NCBI GenBank assembly: GCA_013365365.1
Contig: JABVXU010000033.1
Coordinates: 124,001 to 188,000 of the forward strand
Length of the DNA stretch: 64,000 nucleotides
DNA from: Cruorifilaria tuberocauda
Lineage: Eukaryota; Nematoda; Chromadorea; Rhabditida; Onchocercidae
Direction of reading: 5' to 3'
Positions within the stretch are counted from its first letter, which is position 1, and each line of letters begins with the position of its first letter. Position numbers and translations under genes: made by a program. Under the pieces are notes generated by a model. The model was not told the DNA's origin and made no database searches. It worked only from the letters and a program-made list of their open reading frames with translations. This document shows, piece by piece, positions 12,601 through 26,334 of this stretch.

Positions 12601-15600
12601 AAGAATAAAGGCATTTCGAAGAATAGAGAAATATTCGATATATTTAGAGAGATAAATTTATTAACTGAATAGGCAAATAGGTGAGGAATGCATTCAACAA
12701 TACCTTAATTGATATGTAAATTGCAAGCACTTACAACAACATTATCATCGTTGCATAACGCTTCTTTCTCTTTCAAAAAAGAGAAATTGTTTGGGTGGAT
12801 AATGCCATTTATAAACTGTAATTGAAACAATGGAAAAGAAGATGAAAGAAAGGAAGGAAAGAAGGAAAAGTTAAAAAGAGAGAAGAATGCAAAGAAATAA
12901 AGAGGAAATGAGAAGGAAAAGATCTAACAAAAATTTCCAATTTTTGATCAAGAAAAGTTTTTTAAGTTTTAAATTTAAAGTTCTTTTTAAATGTTAACTA
13001 AGCATGTTTCTTAAATTATCAATGCTTGAACAATGTTAGTCGTTTCAATATGAAATATGATAGTTGCATTGAAGGATCTTTTCTTTTTCTCAAATAATAA
13101 ATTCACAAATTTTCTCCCAATAGATCAACTTATCATTCTTCAAAAAAAAAATCAAGAGAATTGACAGAAAGAGAAAAAAGGAATGCGAAAAGATGCTTAC
13201 ATAATTAACTTTAAAAATTTAAAATGTCGGCATCTGTTAGTATTGAAATCACTCAATATCATGAAAAATAGATCTTTTTCCTGTCTAAACTTATGTTAAT
13301 AAAAATTTTTTTCTGCTTTATTTTATTTGTTATTGCTTTTTCCTAATAATAAACAAATATTCAAAGTAAGCTAATTAGTTAGTTGTTGAAATTGTTGTTT
13401 ATTTCTTTACGAAAAAATTGTATGATTACTTATCAAATTTTGTTATTGTTAATCTATCATCAATTTCATATTACATTTATTAATTTTGAATGGAAATTTT
13501 AGAAATGAAAAAAATTGGAATATGTTTTTTGACCTGCAGAATACTTTTTTTGAGTGAATTTGTTGCTTTTCAAAAATTGTTGTCATTATAAACAAAATAT
13601 TGGAGAAATTTTAATTTTGAAATTATTTTAGAATTCTATAAAATTGAATTAATTTCTCAAGCGAAATTCGAAGAATTTTACGTTGAAATTATGTCATCAC
13701 TACTAAGCCAGTGTTTTGAATCAAATTAATCAAACATAAAATTGAACGAAATCAAGAACATAAGTACGATAAATAATATAAATTTCAAAATGTGTTACGG
13801 AGAAACAAGTAAGGAGAATAACAGTTATGAACTGAAATGAAATTTATTCGCCGGAACGGAAGAAATCATTTTATACTTTATATCGACTGATTGATATTAG
13901 TAAATTAGTTTCATGATTTCGGACACAATTATGATTAATTAATGTATTTGCTTTTGAATTTGAGGTTTAAAAAATTTACATCGAGATTTCTGCTTGGAGA
14001 ATTTTAAAATCTTAAGTTTTGTCGGATTTAACTTATAAGTTTTTGAAATCAAAAAATAATCATCATTTATTGGAATGTGTTCAGTAATTTACTATTAGAA
14101 ATTTAAATCTACTCGAAAATCTTATCAGTTTTAATTTAAATTTTAGAAAGCTTTAAGAAAGAAAAAATATTTGATTGATAAAATTAATAATTCTCGAAGA
14201 GAGAACGGAAATTTTGGTTCATTTAGCGGAAGAATTAATTTACTGAATAACTACCTCAAATTCCTTCAAAGATTGATTTTTAAAAAAATAAGGAAAACTA
14301 TAGATTTTGTATTAAGTTTTACAAGCGAATGAAAAAAGAAATAATTGAAAAATGTCGTAAATTTCAGGGTATGTTTTTAGTCCGTGAAGATTCACAAAGT
14401 ATTGAAAGTATAAAATGCCTTAGGGCTGATGGATAATCCATCTTAAGCTATTGTGCACTTTCCATATATATTTATTTTTTTTGGATTTTCTTTTTCTTTT
14501 TTGCTTGCACAGATTCTTAGTGATATAATGAAAAGCGCAGATGTACATTCCTTTTTTTATTTTTGATTCTGTCTGAAAGTGAAAAAAGTTGACAGTTATG
14601 AATGAGTAAAATTGTTAGAACTGAAATTAACAATTGTTTCGGAAAAATGAGAAAATTTTGTTTCATCTTCATCTTATGAAAACGCTCCTGTGATTAAAAT
14701 AAATTGTGAAATCATAAATTAATTCAAATATTTCAAATTTAAGAGTCTCAACTATGATTTGATAAAATTACCTGAGATAATTTTGTATTTAAACTTCATA
14801 CGCTATTTATTTGCTAACTAGCTAGTGTATTTTCATTACAATTTGAAAAGTTTCTTTTTTTTGAGATAGAAAATCCTATCTATTTGTTAATGCAAAGTTC
14901 AAGCGTCAGATTCTATCATGTACTATTTATCCGTTCAGAGTTAAAGCATTCAAGCTCGAAATATTATTTGTGCTTTACAAATTACCTTAATCACAGGAAA
15001 CCATTTTGTAGGACTGAGATCGAATTAGACTTTTTTGCAAAAAAACACAAGAAAATTTGCCCATAGAACTTTTATAATTAAATGCATTAAATTTCGGAAA
15101 TTTTAATGAGATAATGTCAAAATAAAACTTAAATTAAGAAGTAAACAGATCAGCAGCATTCCTTCGAATAATAATAACTCAATACACACTAGAAATCAAA
15201 TAATTGAGCTAAATTCAAGCAATAAAAGATTAAAAAAGAGCTGATAATATGGCAAGCGAGAAGTCTTCACATCAAAATTCAATCAATACAGCCTAAAATA
15301 TCAGAAAAAGCTAAATGCTAAAAAAGCTAAAAAAGTCTTATCGAATATTTCAGGTGGCAAATTACCGCCTTCTTCACTTCCTTTGCAACAAAAAGCCACA
15401 GTTGCTCTTAGTGATTTAAAGCTAACAATTTAGTTTATTGCTCTTTTTTTCGATTTTCGATAATTTTCTTATTTCAAATTTTGTAATTAATCGAAGTGTA
15501 AGCATAAAATGATTCGATATCCATCAGTGTACCAACAATTTTTTTCTAAAAATCGGCAAATATTTTTCGATTTTATTGAAATACTGAAATTATTTTAAAA

Positions 15601-16013
15601 CTCGTAAATAATCAATATATTTGTATAGGATAAAATTTGAGTTAAATTAAATTTTTTGTCGATAATTTCAAAATTTTTCTCGTCGAGAATTATGCTGCTC
15701 GTCAAAAATTACTGCTCATTTTGCTTTTACGAACATAATTTAGCCTATTTGATATGTTCCTAAACATGCATCATATGGTAATTTCGCTGTGTCCAATTTC
15801 AGATCTTTTTCAAAAGTTTCTTATTAAAGATGAAAAGATTTTTTCACTCTTTGAAGCTTATAAGGGAAAAATTAGCTTCATGTTTTTGATTTTTTTTGCA
15901 CAAATATGAAAGGTAAAAATGAAATGAGCCTTTCATAATTAATACCAGAAAATATTTAGAAAACATTTCAATATGCCATTTGAAAGAATTGATGAAAAAA
16001 ATCTTTAAAGAAA

Positions 16014-16060
16014 AAAAATGAAGTTGAACAATTTGAATGAAAAAAACTGATAACTATCTT
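16014..16060. repeat. Dispersed short repeat, copy 1
   Basis: Shares about 46 bases with 19153-19198. The right-hand 31 bases are identical, running from AATTTGAATG to ATAACTATCTT. The left-hand part differs by a few substitutions and one indel. Both copies lie in intergenic DNA about 3.1 kb apart in the same orientation. Confidence 0.75.
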
Positions 16061-16105
16061 TCTGATAATATTATCAATAAATTTCAATAAAATATTATCA
16101 GAAAA
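16059..16105. repeat. Inverted repeat with 14-bp arms
   Basis: The word TTTCTGATAATATT is followed about 20 bases later by its reverse complement AATATTATCAGAAA. It begins immediately after the dispersed-repeat copy that ends at 16060. The arms are AT-rich, so chance is a real alternative. Confidence 0.6.
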
Positions 16106-18677
16106 AGAAGTATCGGTATTTGTATTACAAAAATTCGTTGTCGCCATTTTACTGAAAAAGTGATCCTTTCAGAAAATATAAAATTAAAAAATAAATTGTC
16201 TAATCATTTCTTTGTTTCTTCCGTAACACTGAAATTCAAATTTGATATCAAATTTTATTAATTAGATCAAAGAAAAGCAACTTAGGCAAGTTTTTCTTTT
16301 TTCATTCGTCAAGCTATGCGGTAATGGATATAGTAGTTAATTTTGCTGAATAAAATTATTCTAATCAGTGTGATATTGAAACTTCTGGACTTTTTTCGTT
16401 CTATTTATCCAGATTTTTATCCAATCCGAATTTTATATTTTTTATACTGAAATGAAATATTACCTTAAAAAACATTAAGGAATAAGGTTAGGAGTAAAGT
16501 CTACTTCCAATACAGAAAAATCTGAATTTTATTCTGAATAACAATTATATATTAAGTTATAAAGTGCAGTGATTGATATTCTTATTTTCTAATTTCAGTA
16601 CAGCGTGAAATCAAAAAAAAACTTGAGAATTTTTGTTTTTCTCTTGACAAACTGAAGTGGCAATTAAGTTATAACAACTTATGAGTGCATTTGCAAGAAG
16701 CGACGCTTTCATCTAAACAAGCAAATTAAAAGCTTTTTAATATTCAACTCAGCGTTTATAAAATAAAATGCCAACCTTAACTGATTTTTTATAACTTATA
16801 TTTTTTATAACTCTTCAATGAAGAGTAACTTCGATTTTATAGCAGTTACTTTAATTTGAATATATTATAATCGATGGTTAAACCTAATTACATGTTAAAA
16901 TCAATGGTAGATTCTCTAAAATTGCTGCCAAGTTATGGCCAAGTAAAATGTATTAATTGCTAAGTCCTAATGATCCCATTCTAGTTAGAATCATCAGATT
17001 GCTGCTCACACTTCATATGATAGGAAGAGAAAAAAAGCAATGGAATTTCTACAAGGTGGAATTGAACCAAATTACATTAAATGAGTAAATGATTCATCTT
17101 AGTATTGATTAGATTACCGCCTGATATCATTCTGATTATTTCAACTGATGATCATTTCTAGAAAATTAAACTTTGCTAAGCTTATCATTTTCGGGAAAAA
17201 AATAAGAAATTTAAAGATAAGAAAAGCACATTGTACCATTGACTTTGTTCCTATGGCAATCAATTGTAAACGGATGAGAAGTAATGAATAGATCTGATCA
17301 TTTCATTTCTTTTTTTCCCATCTTTTTATCATGGATATATTTTGATAATAAATTAAGTATTTAAGAAATGATTCTGTAAAGGGCAGATTTTTTTCCTCTT
17401 CAACATTCCCTATCAGTTGCAGCTGTTCAGTAAACAAGCAGTTTGTTATTGAAATTTAGAGTAACACGTAAAGTTCAAATTTTCTGATTGCATATCGGCT
17501 AAAATTAGCTTCATTAGTTTATTCGTTTTCCGTTCCAATTAGCAAATCAATTAGATGAGTAATGAATATTTCTTCTTTGCTATTCAAAATGTTTGAAAAT
17601 TCTTCACAATTTTTTCGATTAATATATAAATTTGATGAGAAAGGATTTCAAAATAAGCTGAATCCTAATAAGATGAACTGTTGAAGTAAGAAAGTGATAA
17701 AGTGATATTGAAGATGGGAACTTTGAAAAATGAATTAAAATCCAAAAAGTAAAGAATATAATTAAATGTATGGCCAAATTCACATTCACAGCACTTTTCA
17801 TGGCCTTAATTTGGCAGCACTATTATTTCAACTTAATGATGCGAATACTATTGTTTTAACATCTTTCATTATTTCAATCGAAAAACCGCTAGCTTTATTG
17901 CTGAAAAATAGTAATTTGAAATTTCAAATACATCAATTATTTCATCCAAGTTTCTGCGCAACTGTTATTGTACAACAGTTATTTCGTTCAATGATACAAA
18001 ATAGTACTCAAAGAGATAAAAATTTTCTTTCTTTAACATGAACCAATTATTTCAATTTTAAAAAGAATTAAACTTTTTAAGTAAATCTTTAGAATGAAGT
18101 AATTATTCATCATTGGTAATTTATAAAAGAAAAATGGAATGAAAAACATGGCGACTGTAACATTTCCTTTTCATTTTCCTGAAATGAACGGATAGTTTCG
18201 GACTGTATTCTGCTTTTCCTTTCCTTTCTCATTTATTTTTACAAAATTGTGAAACACAACTTTAGACAAAACATCTTTCGGTCATACCATTCGATTAATG
18301 AAAATGTGAAACGAATATTTAACAGTAAAATTAAATCAAAAATTATCAGATTCTCTCTCAAACTTTATTCCCAGATCCTAATCGTAATAAAAAATTCCTC
18401 CTTTTTTTCTCAGACCTTATTTCCCATATTTGTTCAAGTGTACTTTTCAATGTACTAGAGAAAGTTACCGAAGTATCAATTGTCTATCATTACTTTCCTT
18501 TACAATTATCATAAATCAACTCTCTATCTTCTAATTGTTTTAATTAAATCAAGCTTAGTCATTTTGTTTGAATAAATTACACATTGACATTCCAAAACAT
18601 TTACTTCGGCAGTTTGAATAATTTGTGAAATTGAAAAAATCTATCAATACTTTGAAAATAGCGAATACGATCATTGG

Positions 18678-18744
18678 AAATTTTTTTTTATTTTTATTCA
18701 GTTAAATGAAAAATTTTTTTTTAATTTTTATTCAGTTAAATGAA
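18678..18744. repeat. Two-copy tandem repeat, unit about 33-34 bp
   Basis: A unit of a T run, then ATTTTTATTCAGTTAAATGA and an A run, occurs twice in direct succession and begins a partial third copy. The block is flanked by the inverted 7-mers ACGATCA (18667-18673) and TGATCGT (18754-18760). Replication slippage at the poly-T runs is the simplest origin. Confidence 0.8.
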
Positions 18745-19152
18745 AATTTTTTTTGATCGTATAAAAATTTATTGTTAGATTGAAGTGAAAATATATTTTA
18801 TTGATATTATAGAAAAATTTTCCAAACCATTAGATCATAGGTGTTCACCTTAAAACTTCAATATCAGCGATTTAATTACCTGTTCTACCGGGCATATTTC
18901 TCATGAATAATCGAAACTTTTGAAAAATCCCTATAGTTTAATAAAAAATGGAATTAAAAATAAAATATTGCTGAAAACGATGAGCAACACAAAAGACAAA
19001 GAAACTTTGAAAAAATAGTTAAGAAATGATTGATTGATGTAGAAATCGATCATACTGATATGACATAGAAGTAAAGAAAAAGCAAAGATTTGTGCTTAAT
19101 GTAGCATGGGCATTTCAGATCTAAGATTTGCAAAGATTTCTCATAAAAAAGC

Positions 19153-19198
19153 AAAAATGAAGTGGATAATTTGAATGAAAAAAACTGATAACTATCTT
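19153..19198. repeat. Dispersed short repeat, copy 2
   Basis: Second copy of the repeat at 16014-16060, same orientation, identical over its last 31 bases. Unlike copy 1, it is not followed by the inverted repeat. Confidence 0.75.
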
Positions 19199-21104
19199 AA
19201 AACAAATAAAAAAGGAATAAAAATATCAGTGAAGTCATAAAATTTCATTTTTGTTTTAAAATCCTCCAAAAACAACAAATTTTAATATACTTCTTGCATA
19301 ATATGAGCGTTACGCGCCTTACAATAATGAAAAACTTTCGCTTTAAAAAAATTAATTCTTTTGTTTCATTACTTATTACAATTATAATTCGAGCTTAGAA
19401 TTCAATAAGTTGCTTTTTTGGATTATATTTACATTTCAGGTTTCAAATTTAATCAATAATAATTTTATTCTGTACTTTTATTACTTAAAATTTGACTCAA
19501 TCTTAGATCATTATAATCATAATGTCGTAATTAATTCATTATATTTTTAATCTAACGAAAATGTCTTCAATTTCCAGAAAAAACTGATTCTTTAATTTTT
19601 CGTTTTCTTCCATTTCCCTTTCTTTCAAAAAAGCATTTCGTAAAAATACTTCGTAAAAACAATGAATTCTTCACAGTACTGTTTTTCTCTTTCGCTTTTT
19701 TCATAACATTTTGAAGTGTTTTTTCTTGCCCTTTGACGCATTTGTAGTGAAATGATACATTTCACAGAAGTATTTCACATCCAAAATATAGAATTTTTTC
19801 ATTTTCGTTCAGTTTAATTCCATCTTTTTGAGTAAGTTTGATAAATTTGAATTTCATTCTTAAAAAACAATTTTTCTTCTTTTTAAACAGTACAAAGATT
19901 GCGAATTACTAGCAAGAAGGATAATCAATCTTTGAGATTGTTTGTCAGTCTTTGTTAATAATGTTAATGTAAATACTTTTCAGGCCCTTATCTTTTGACA
20001 ACTCGTTTACACAATTACTAATTTATCGAAGCACCGTCGTGCCATCAGAAAAAATCCATCATTATAACTTAATGATCGAATTTCATTTAATTTCGATTCA
20101 AAATCATCATTTCCTGTCGATCAATGATAGAAATTTGATGTACTAATAGCAAGAAGATGAAAGTTATTTTCTTTCTTTTTTTCTTAAAACTATTCATTTC
20201 ACTTTTTTTCTCAAAATAAATCACTAGTGGATGGTTAAAACCTATTTTTCACTGAACCCATTGATTTCACCTTAATTTGTTTACTTGCAATCAGTTTTAC
20301 CAGTCAGTTTGAAAGGATTATTCAACTCGTAATAAAGAAAAAACATTTTTTTATACTTTACGGCAATTTCCGGAATTCTTCGATGTGCCTTTTGATAACG
20401 TGTTTTTTCTACGGGTTTTAATGTATATAAATCAATTTTCGTCAGTTTCTTTTAGAAATACTTATTGTCTTTCGAGAATAGTTTGTTTTTTTAATAGAGT
20501 ATAGACAGATTTTAATCTTCTTGAATCAATTAATTTCAGAGAGTCAATTAGAATCAATTAATTTTCCAATAGTTCATTTGAAACGATTACGTAATATTTC
20601 GATGTAGTAAAATGCAATAAGTTAGAAATTTGAAATAAATCAGAAATGACCTCCCCATCTTATCGCTGACTATTTGAAATTTTACATGCAAACATTAATT
20701 TAAGTCTGTATGGATACTAAATCTTATTGTCTCTAAATGTTGCATAATCGTTGCTTTCAAGTGTACAATGAAATAATAAAAATATGTTATAATGATAGTA
20801 ATGAAATAAAATAACACCTTAAATTGATATATGAATTGGATTTCAGATGATAGCAATCAATAACATATTTTTCAATTATAATGTTCTTTTTAACAACATG
20901 GTATATCAAAAACAAGTGATAAGAAATATTTTCGCTATTTTATTTGCACAATTCTTTTTTCACTATTTTATTTCTGTCGTAAATTTCGTGTAAATGTAGA
21001 AATACGGTATTTTCCATTGTCGAATTACGATAGCACTATACAATTGTACTATAGTGCAATCAAACGAACAGAATACGGTAAACAGTGGAAATCATAGAAG
21101 TGAA

Positions 21105-24100
21105 ATGGTTAATAGAACGTCAAGTGGTTCATGTTGGATACGTGGAATGCGTTATATTATACTTATTTCTACACTAATATGCCTTGCATCAATTATGTCC
21201 AATATTGTTACATTCAACTTTACTGTACTTTGTATATCACCCAATTATGGCAAGGAATTATCAAATAAGGCCGGACTTTTATCGTTTTTTTAGAAAAAAG
21301 AAAAAATTAATCAAAAATTTAATTTATAATTTATTTTGAATATTTTTTTTCTTTGATCAGTTCATTTGCTATCAATGAAGATTAGAATCGGAACAGTGGA
21401 AATGATGAATGGTTGAATTGTTTAAGAGAACAGTAGAATCACAGATAAGCTATCCATTTATTTGCTCAAACAGAACGATCTAACAATTTGCGCCGCCATA
21501 AGTTTCTGCAACCAAAGGGTTTTATACCAATACCTTACTGAAAGCTGAAACCTAATACTTAGTAAATGATATAATTGAGTAATTTAATTCAAATTCACTA
21601 ATTCAATCTTAAACAAAGAAAGAAATTATTTGAGACATAATTTGAAAGAAATAAACAAGTGAATAAACATATTTCAAGAATGAAAAATAAATATTAATGA
21701 CATTCTTATGCATTTTTTCAAAAAACTAAATTTCATTCAAAATTTATTTAATTTGATTAATTTTTGTCCAAAATGTAATTGAATGCTTGATAAATGTTTC
21801 TCCGTCCTATTTAAATTTGTCATAAACACATATCCTATTTTTTCTGAAAATTATAAAAAGTAATTCAGCTAAAAGAATGTTATCCTATGAGAATAAAACC
21901 TGATATGCGGAATTCATTCTTTAAAGGGAAAAGGAAAAATTAATTTCAAAAAATCGATTATTACTTGTTTTTCCTTTTTTGGCATTTATTCAATTTCGAA
22001 TTGTTTTCTCATCAAAAATTGTTGCTATCCTACTCCTAATAATATTTGTAAGAGATGAAAAAATATCAGTAAGGAAAAATTAGTAATGCCAAAGGTCACT
22101 AACAAGTTAAAGTTTTTTTTGGACTCATTAGAGCCAATTTTCTGAAATCAAATATTTGAAATAAAGAATGAAAGAAGAAAAAACGAAACTGGAGAAATTA
22201 TTATGAAAGATCATGATTCTTCATTATCATTATGTCATTTCACTTATTTACTGTGCAATTATGATTTTTGTTTAAAAAATATATAAAAGAAAACAGTTAA
22301 TTGCTAATTCAAGAGCTTTATTCAATTTTTATCTAGTTTTTGATTATGTATAGCAATTAATCCAATAGAAATTTTAATAACTCTGAAGAAAATTTCACCA
22401 AAAGTCAAAATTTATGCTTAGTTATAAGTGTTTTCCATGAATTAACCTCATGTAATAATTTAAAATGAGTATAATCAAATCAGTTGAATCCAAAATTATC
22501 AGTAATTATAATTACTTAATCGTTGATAGGCTTTTTTTTAGACGACTCTCAATGCAAGCCATGAGGGATATTCCAAAGAGGACAGAACCATTATATTTAG
22601 TTCGACTGCAATTGGTGCTCTTTTAACTGTAATATTCGTTACACAAGCTTTACAGGTAAATTCCTTTTTTCAATAAATTAAAATTTCTATTTCGTAGAAA
22701 ATATCAGTTAAAATACCAAAAATAATCGAAATTTTACGCAGCATGCTTTCATTTATGAAATAATTCAAAACTTGAAGTAATGATGCCACCTAATTTCAAT
22801 CAAATCTGATAAAATCGTTGCTATAAATAGGTTGAAGCATATTATCATAGCTGATATGAACAACCCCTAGATCATGGTACATATTGATAAACCCTTCTAT
22901 CTTTATGATTCATTTTTTCGTCCCGAATAAGATATATCATTTTTTAGTATTTCGGACTTCGAATCGTATTTTTCATTAGTGGAATGCTAACTGCTATTAC
23001 AACAACGTTGGTACCACTTGCCGTAGCTCAAGATAGTATCATATATTTTGTTATCCTAAGGCTTTGTCAGGTTTGTTTCAATTATTCGACAATTTCTTAA
23101 GTGTTCTGCTGTTTGTTTACATAATACTTGTTTATTTCAGGGTATAAGCTTTACAATATGTATGCCAACTACTGGCGCCGTAACATCCAATTGGGCATCA
23201 CTTAGACAGAATGGCTTATTCGTTTCAACATTATCATCTTTTAGTCAATTGGCTGCTGTCTTTACAATGGCTACTTCTGGTAAAGTACGGAGAAGTTCAA
23301 TAAATATTTAAGAAAGTTCATTATTACTGTTATTATGTACTATCCTGATTAAATTAGGATTATCAATGTACCAAGAAATTGATGGGAAGAAATGATATTT
23401 AAACTCGATAAATAGACAATTTATTTTCAGCTATGCACATCAAGCTTCGGTTGGCCAGCTGTTTATTATTTACACGCCGGGATATCATTTCTTGCATTTG
23501 GAATATGGGTATTGCTGTATAGAAATCAACCAGGTCTTTTACCTCATATTTTCTTGCCTGATAGTTTCATAATCATATTGAAAATTCATTTTTGTATTTA
23601 TCTCCAACCTAACAGTGCTATCATAGGATGATGACACTTTTAGATTTTCTACAGATATATTTTGTTGGAAAGAGTTAGCATTATCGATATTAGCATACTT
23701 CCTATGGGCTAAGGAAAATTCGAAGTTATCCAAACTTCCAACTAAAATCCTTCATCTTTCATTTAAATGTCATTTTCTGATAAGAGTAACCAATCATAGA
23801 TGGCTTATCACTTAGATGATGCCCTAAAGGTTTTTCGGATTGAGTGAATTCTTTCATAATGATTATAGTAAGGATTTATTCTTGTAAATGATTAGTGGTA
23901 ATATTATATGACAATTCAGAATGTCATTGGATCATCTCCTTGTGACTATTGATGATTAAAGTAGCCACTTGAAAGTTAATAGAGAAGTGATAAGAAACTG
24001 ATTGAATTCAGATAAATGATAAGGAATTGATTGAGTTCAGAGTACGTTCTGCTTTTGGCTGATATATTTGTTATACAGTAAGTAACACTCCATGGGCAGA

Positions 24101-26334
24101 TAGATGAACAAGGAATCGTTCAAACAAGAGATAAGTATGGAGAGTAAAAGAGATAAGGTGAATGATTAGGTGACAATGATATCCTTTGATAAAAAAGAAT
24201 TATTCAATAGAAAGGATTCTATGATTTAGATTTGAAAGATGAAACAATACTTTGTGTAGATTTTCTAGCAATTTTTGTTTTTATCAACAGATGATATGAT
24301 TTCAGGTGGATACCTCTCGTAAGGAAGTATTGATTTTCCTAGATTGCAGTCAAATCGATTCGATGATGTATAATTCTTAACAACTATTAGGCTGGTTTCT
24401 AAATGAGAAATGTAGGAGGAAGTTAATTTTACTAAAAAATTTACTCGAGAGTTTTACAGCAAATCACCCGCTAGTAAATCAAATGGAACTGGAAGAAATA
24501 AACCATGGTCGATCAGCGGCATCTTTATTATCAGCATCAAAGAAGCACCAGAAAATACCATATCTAGCAATTTTAGCTACTCCCGCTATTTGGGGTGTTT
24601 GGGTAGCAGCTATCGGTGATTTAATGACATTACAAGTTTGTTTGAAATTGTTGAATTAATTAACAATGAATATTAATTATCAATCTGGAAATAACTAAAA
24701 CAAAAAGAACTTTTTCATTGCAGTGCTAAAATATGAAAAATTGATAAATTTGGGAGTTAAAAGTCAATTAATGGTTTCATGAAATGTATGATATAAATTT
24801 GATATCTGATAACTGGTAGTGTAAGATACTGTATGATGAAATGGTATATAAATTCTAGGCTAAACTTGTAAGAAATAGCGAGCTCTCAATTAGCAATCTA
24901 TGATAAATCATGCATCGCTGTCGAAATCAGATGGATCGATAGAATCTTATTTTGGATATTTCTATTGAGAGATATTAAGAATACTCTCATTCAGTATACT
25001 TCTACTATCTGATTGTTTTTTCAGCTAATACACACATTCAGTCCACTGTATATCAGAGAGATTCTCGGATATTCGGTAGAACATACCGGTTTTTCGGCGG
25101 CTCTTCCAGTGCTAGTTCAATTTCTCTTTAAGGTTGCATATTTTTTGAGTAGAAAATTGATTTTCTCTTATTTAAATGTGATTTCCATTTTTCCATAATG
25201 ATAATTGTTGTAGATTTTTGCTGGCTATAGCAGTGATAAATTGCGTATCTTATCAGAAACTGCAAAATTACGTTTATATAATAGCATAGCGCTTGGAGTT
25301 TCGGCAATTTTTCTCATTATTTTGGCTTTTTTACCTCAAGGTAAATCAGTTTGAAAGTTATTTACTATTATTTGATTTGAAATCTTTGGAATCCTAGCGG
25401 AAAATCAGGAACGTTAAACAATCATTTAATTAATTGGAAGACCAGAAAATATATTATTTAATCAATGAACTTGTCACTTTTCAAGAGCTGTTCAATATTC
25501 CATAAATAAATATTAAGCATTTATCATTGGAGAGTGGTCAAAAAGTTTTTGATTGTTGAAATTTAGGCTATCCATTAGTCGGAGTCATTTTGCTAACGTT
25601 GGCAACGTCGATGTATGGTTTCAATGGAGCTGGTTTTAATAAGGTTAGAAATATTGAGATTATAAATTGTTACAATGATAATTAAGAATAAACTAATTAA
25701 AGACAAATTGAAGCTATATTTTGCCTTTTTAGTTGTACTGCAAATAATGCACCTCGGAGCAAATAATTAATCTATTTATTGGTTAATTAGTATTTATCAA
25801 TTTCAATCCAGTTTTTGTAAAAAAAATTTTTTTAGTGTGCGACATTAGTATCGAGACAGTACAGTGCTTTTGTCCTTGGACACATTCAAATCCTGTGGTG
25901 TATTGCTATGCTGTTATCACCAATTTTGGTTCGTGAAAAGTTAAAGTTGAAATTACTTGACATTGCAAATATTAATTAGTACTTCTCTTAATATCAACAC
26001 AGTGATTAACTATTACTTCAATCGCTTGTAATCTTAAAAGTAATCCGTAAAATTTATCTAACTTTTACCTTCCTAACAATCTGTAATCTTCAAAGAACTT
26101 GCATTATTTGCTATTTATTTTCTGTAGGTAAATTCATTACTTGGCGATGGGACGATTCACGATTGGAGATTCATATTCCTACTACATGCCTTCTTTTCAA
26201 TTATAACCAATGTATTCTTCTGCGTTGTAGCAGCTTCTGATGCTGCGTGGTGGACACACGATGAACGTGTCACCGCGTGTATCAGAAGCGGTGATTCGTT
26301 CTGGTGGTGGAAAGGTGAACCACAGAGGATCTAA
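21105..26334 (+). CDS. SLC17-like major facilitator transporter
   Basis: Multi-pass membrane transporter of the SLC17 type (organic anion or phosphate carriers such as sialin and VGLUT); the substrate cannot be read from sequence. Exons: 21105 to about 21250 (end uncertain), 22542-22655, 22948-23070, 23141-23284, 23431-23533, 24460-24635, 25025-25132, 25214-25340, 25567-25643, 25836-25928, 26128-26334. All joins from exon 2 onward keep phase. Hallmarks are a first membrane segment ending NFTVLCI, then EDRTIIFSSTAIGALLTVIF, LRLCQGISFTICMPTTGAV, SSFGWPAVYYLHAGISFL, the loop NQPANHPLVNQMELEEI typical of SLC17, FSAALPVLVQFLFKIFAGY and GFNGAGFNK. It ends WWWKGEPQRI and then stops. The length of about 480 residues fits the family. 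The start is placed at the first in-frame ATG; no ATG lies between it and an upstream stop, so an earlier 5' exon is possible. Confidence 0.88.

Larger units (their letters stand above)
9651..21053. other. Gene-poor AT-rich intergenic region
   Basis: About 11.4 kb of AT-rich DNA. Open frames are short (under about 95 codons), use A/T-rich codons, and show no domain motif or linked splice sites. It contains poly-A and poly-T runs, a TTAA microsatellite near 12384-12403, an inverted repeat at 16059-16105, a dispersed repeat (16014-16060 and 19153-19198) and a tandem repeat at 18678-18744. No gene was supported on either strand. Confidence 0.6.
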
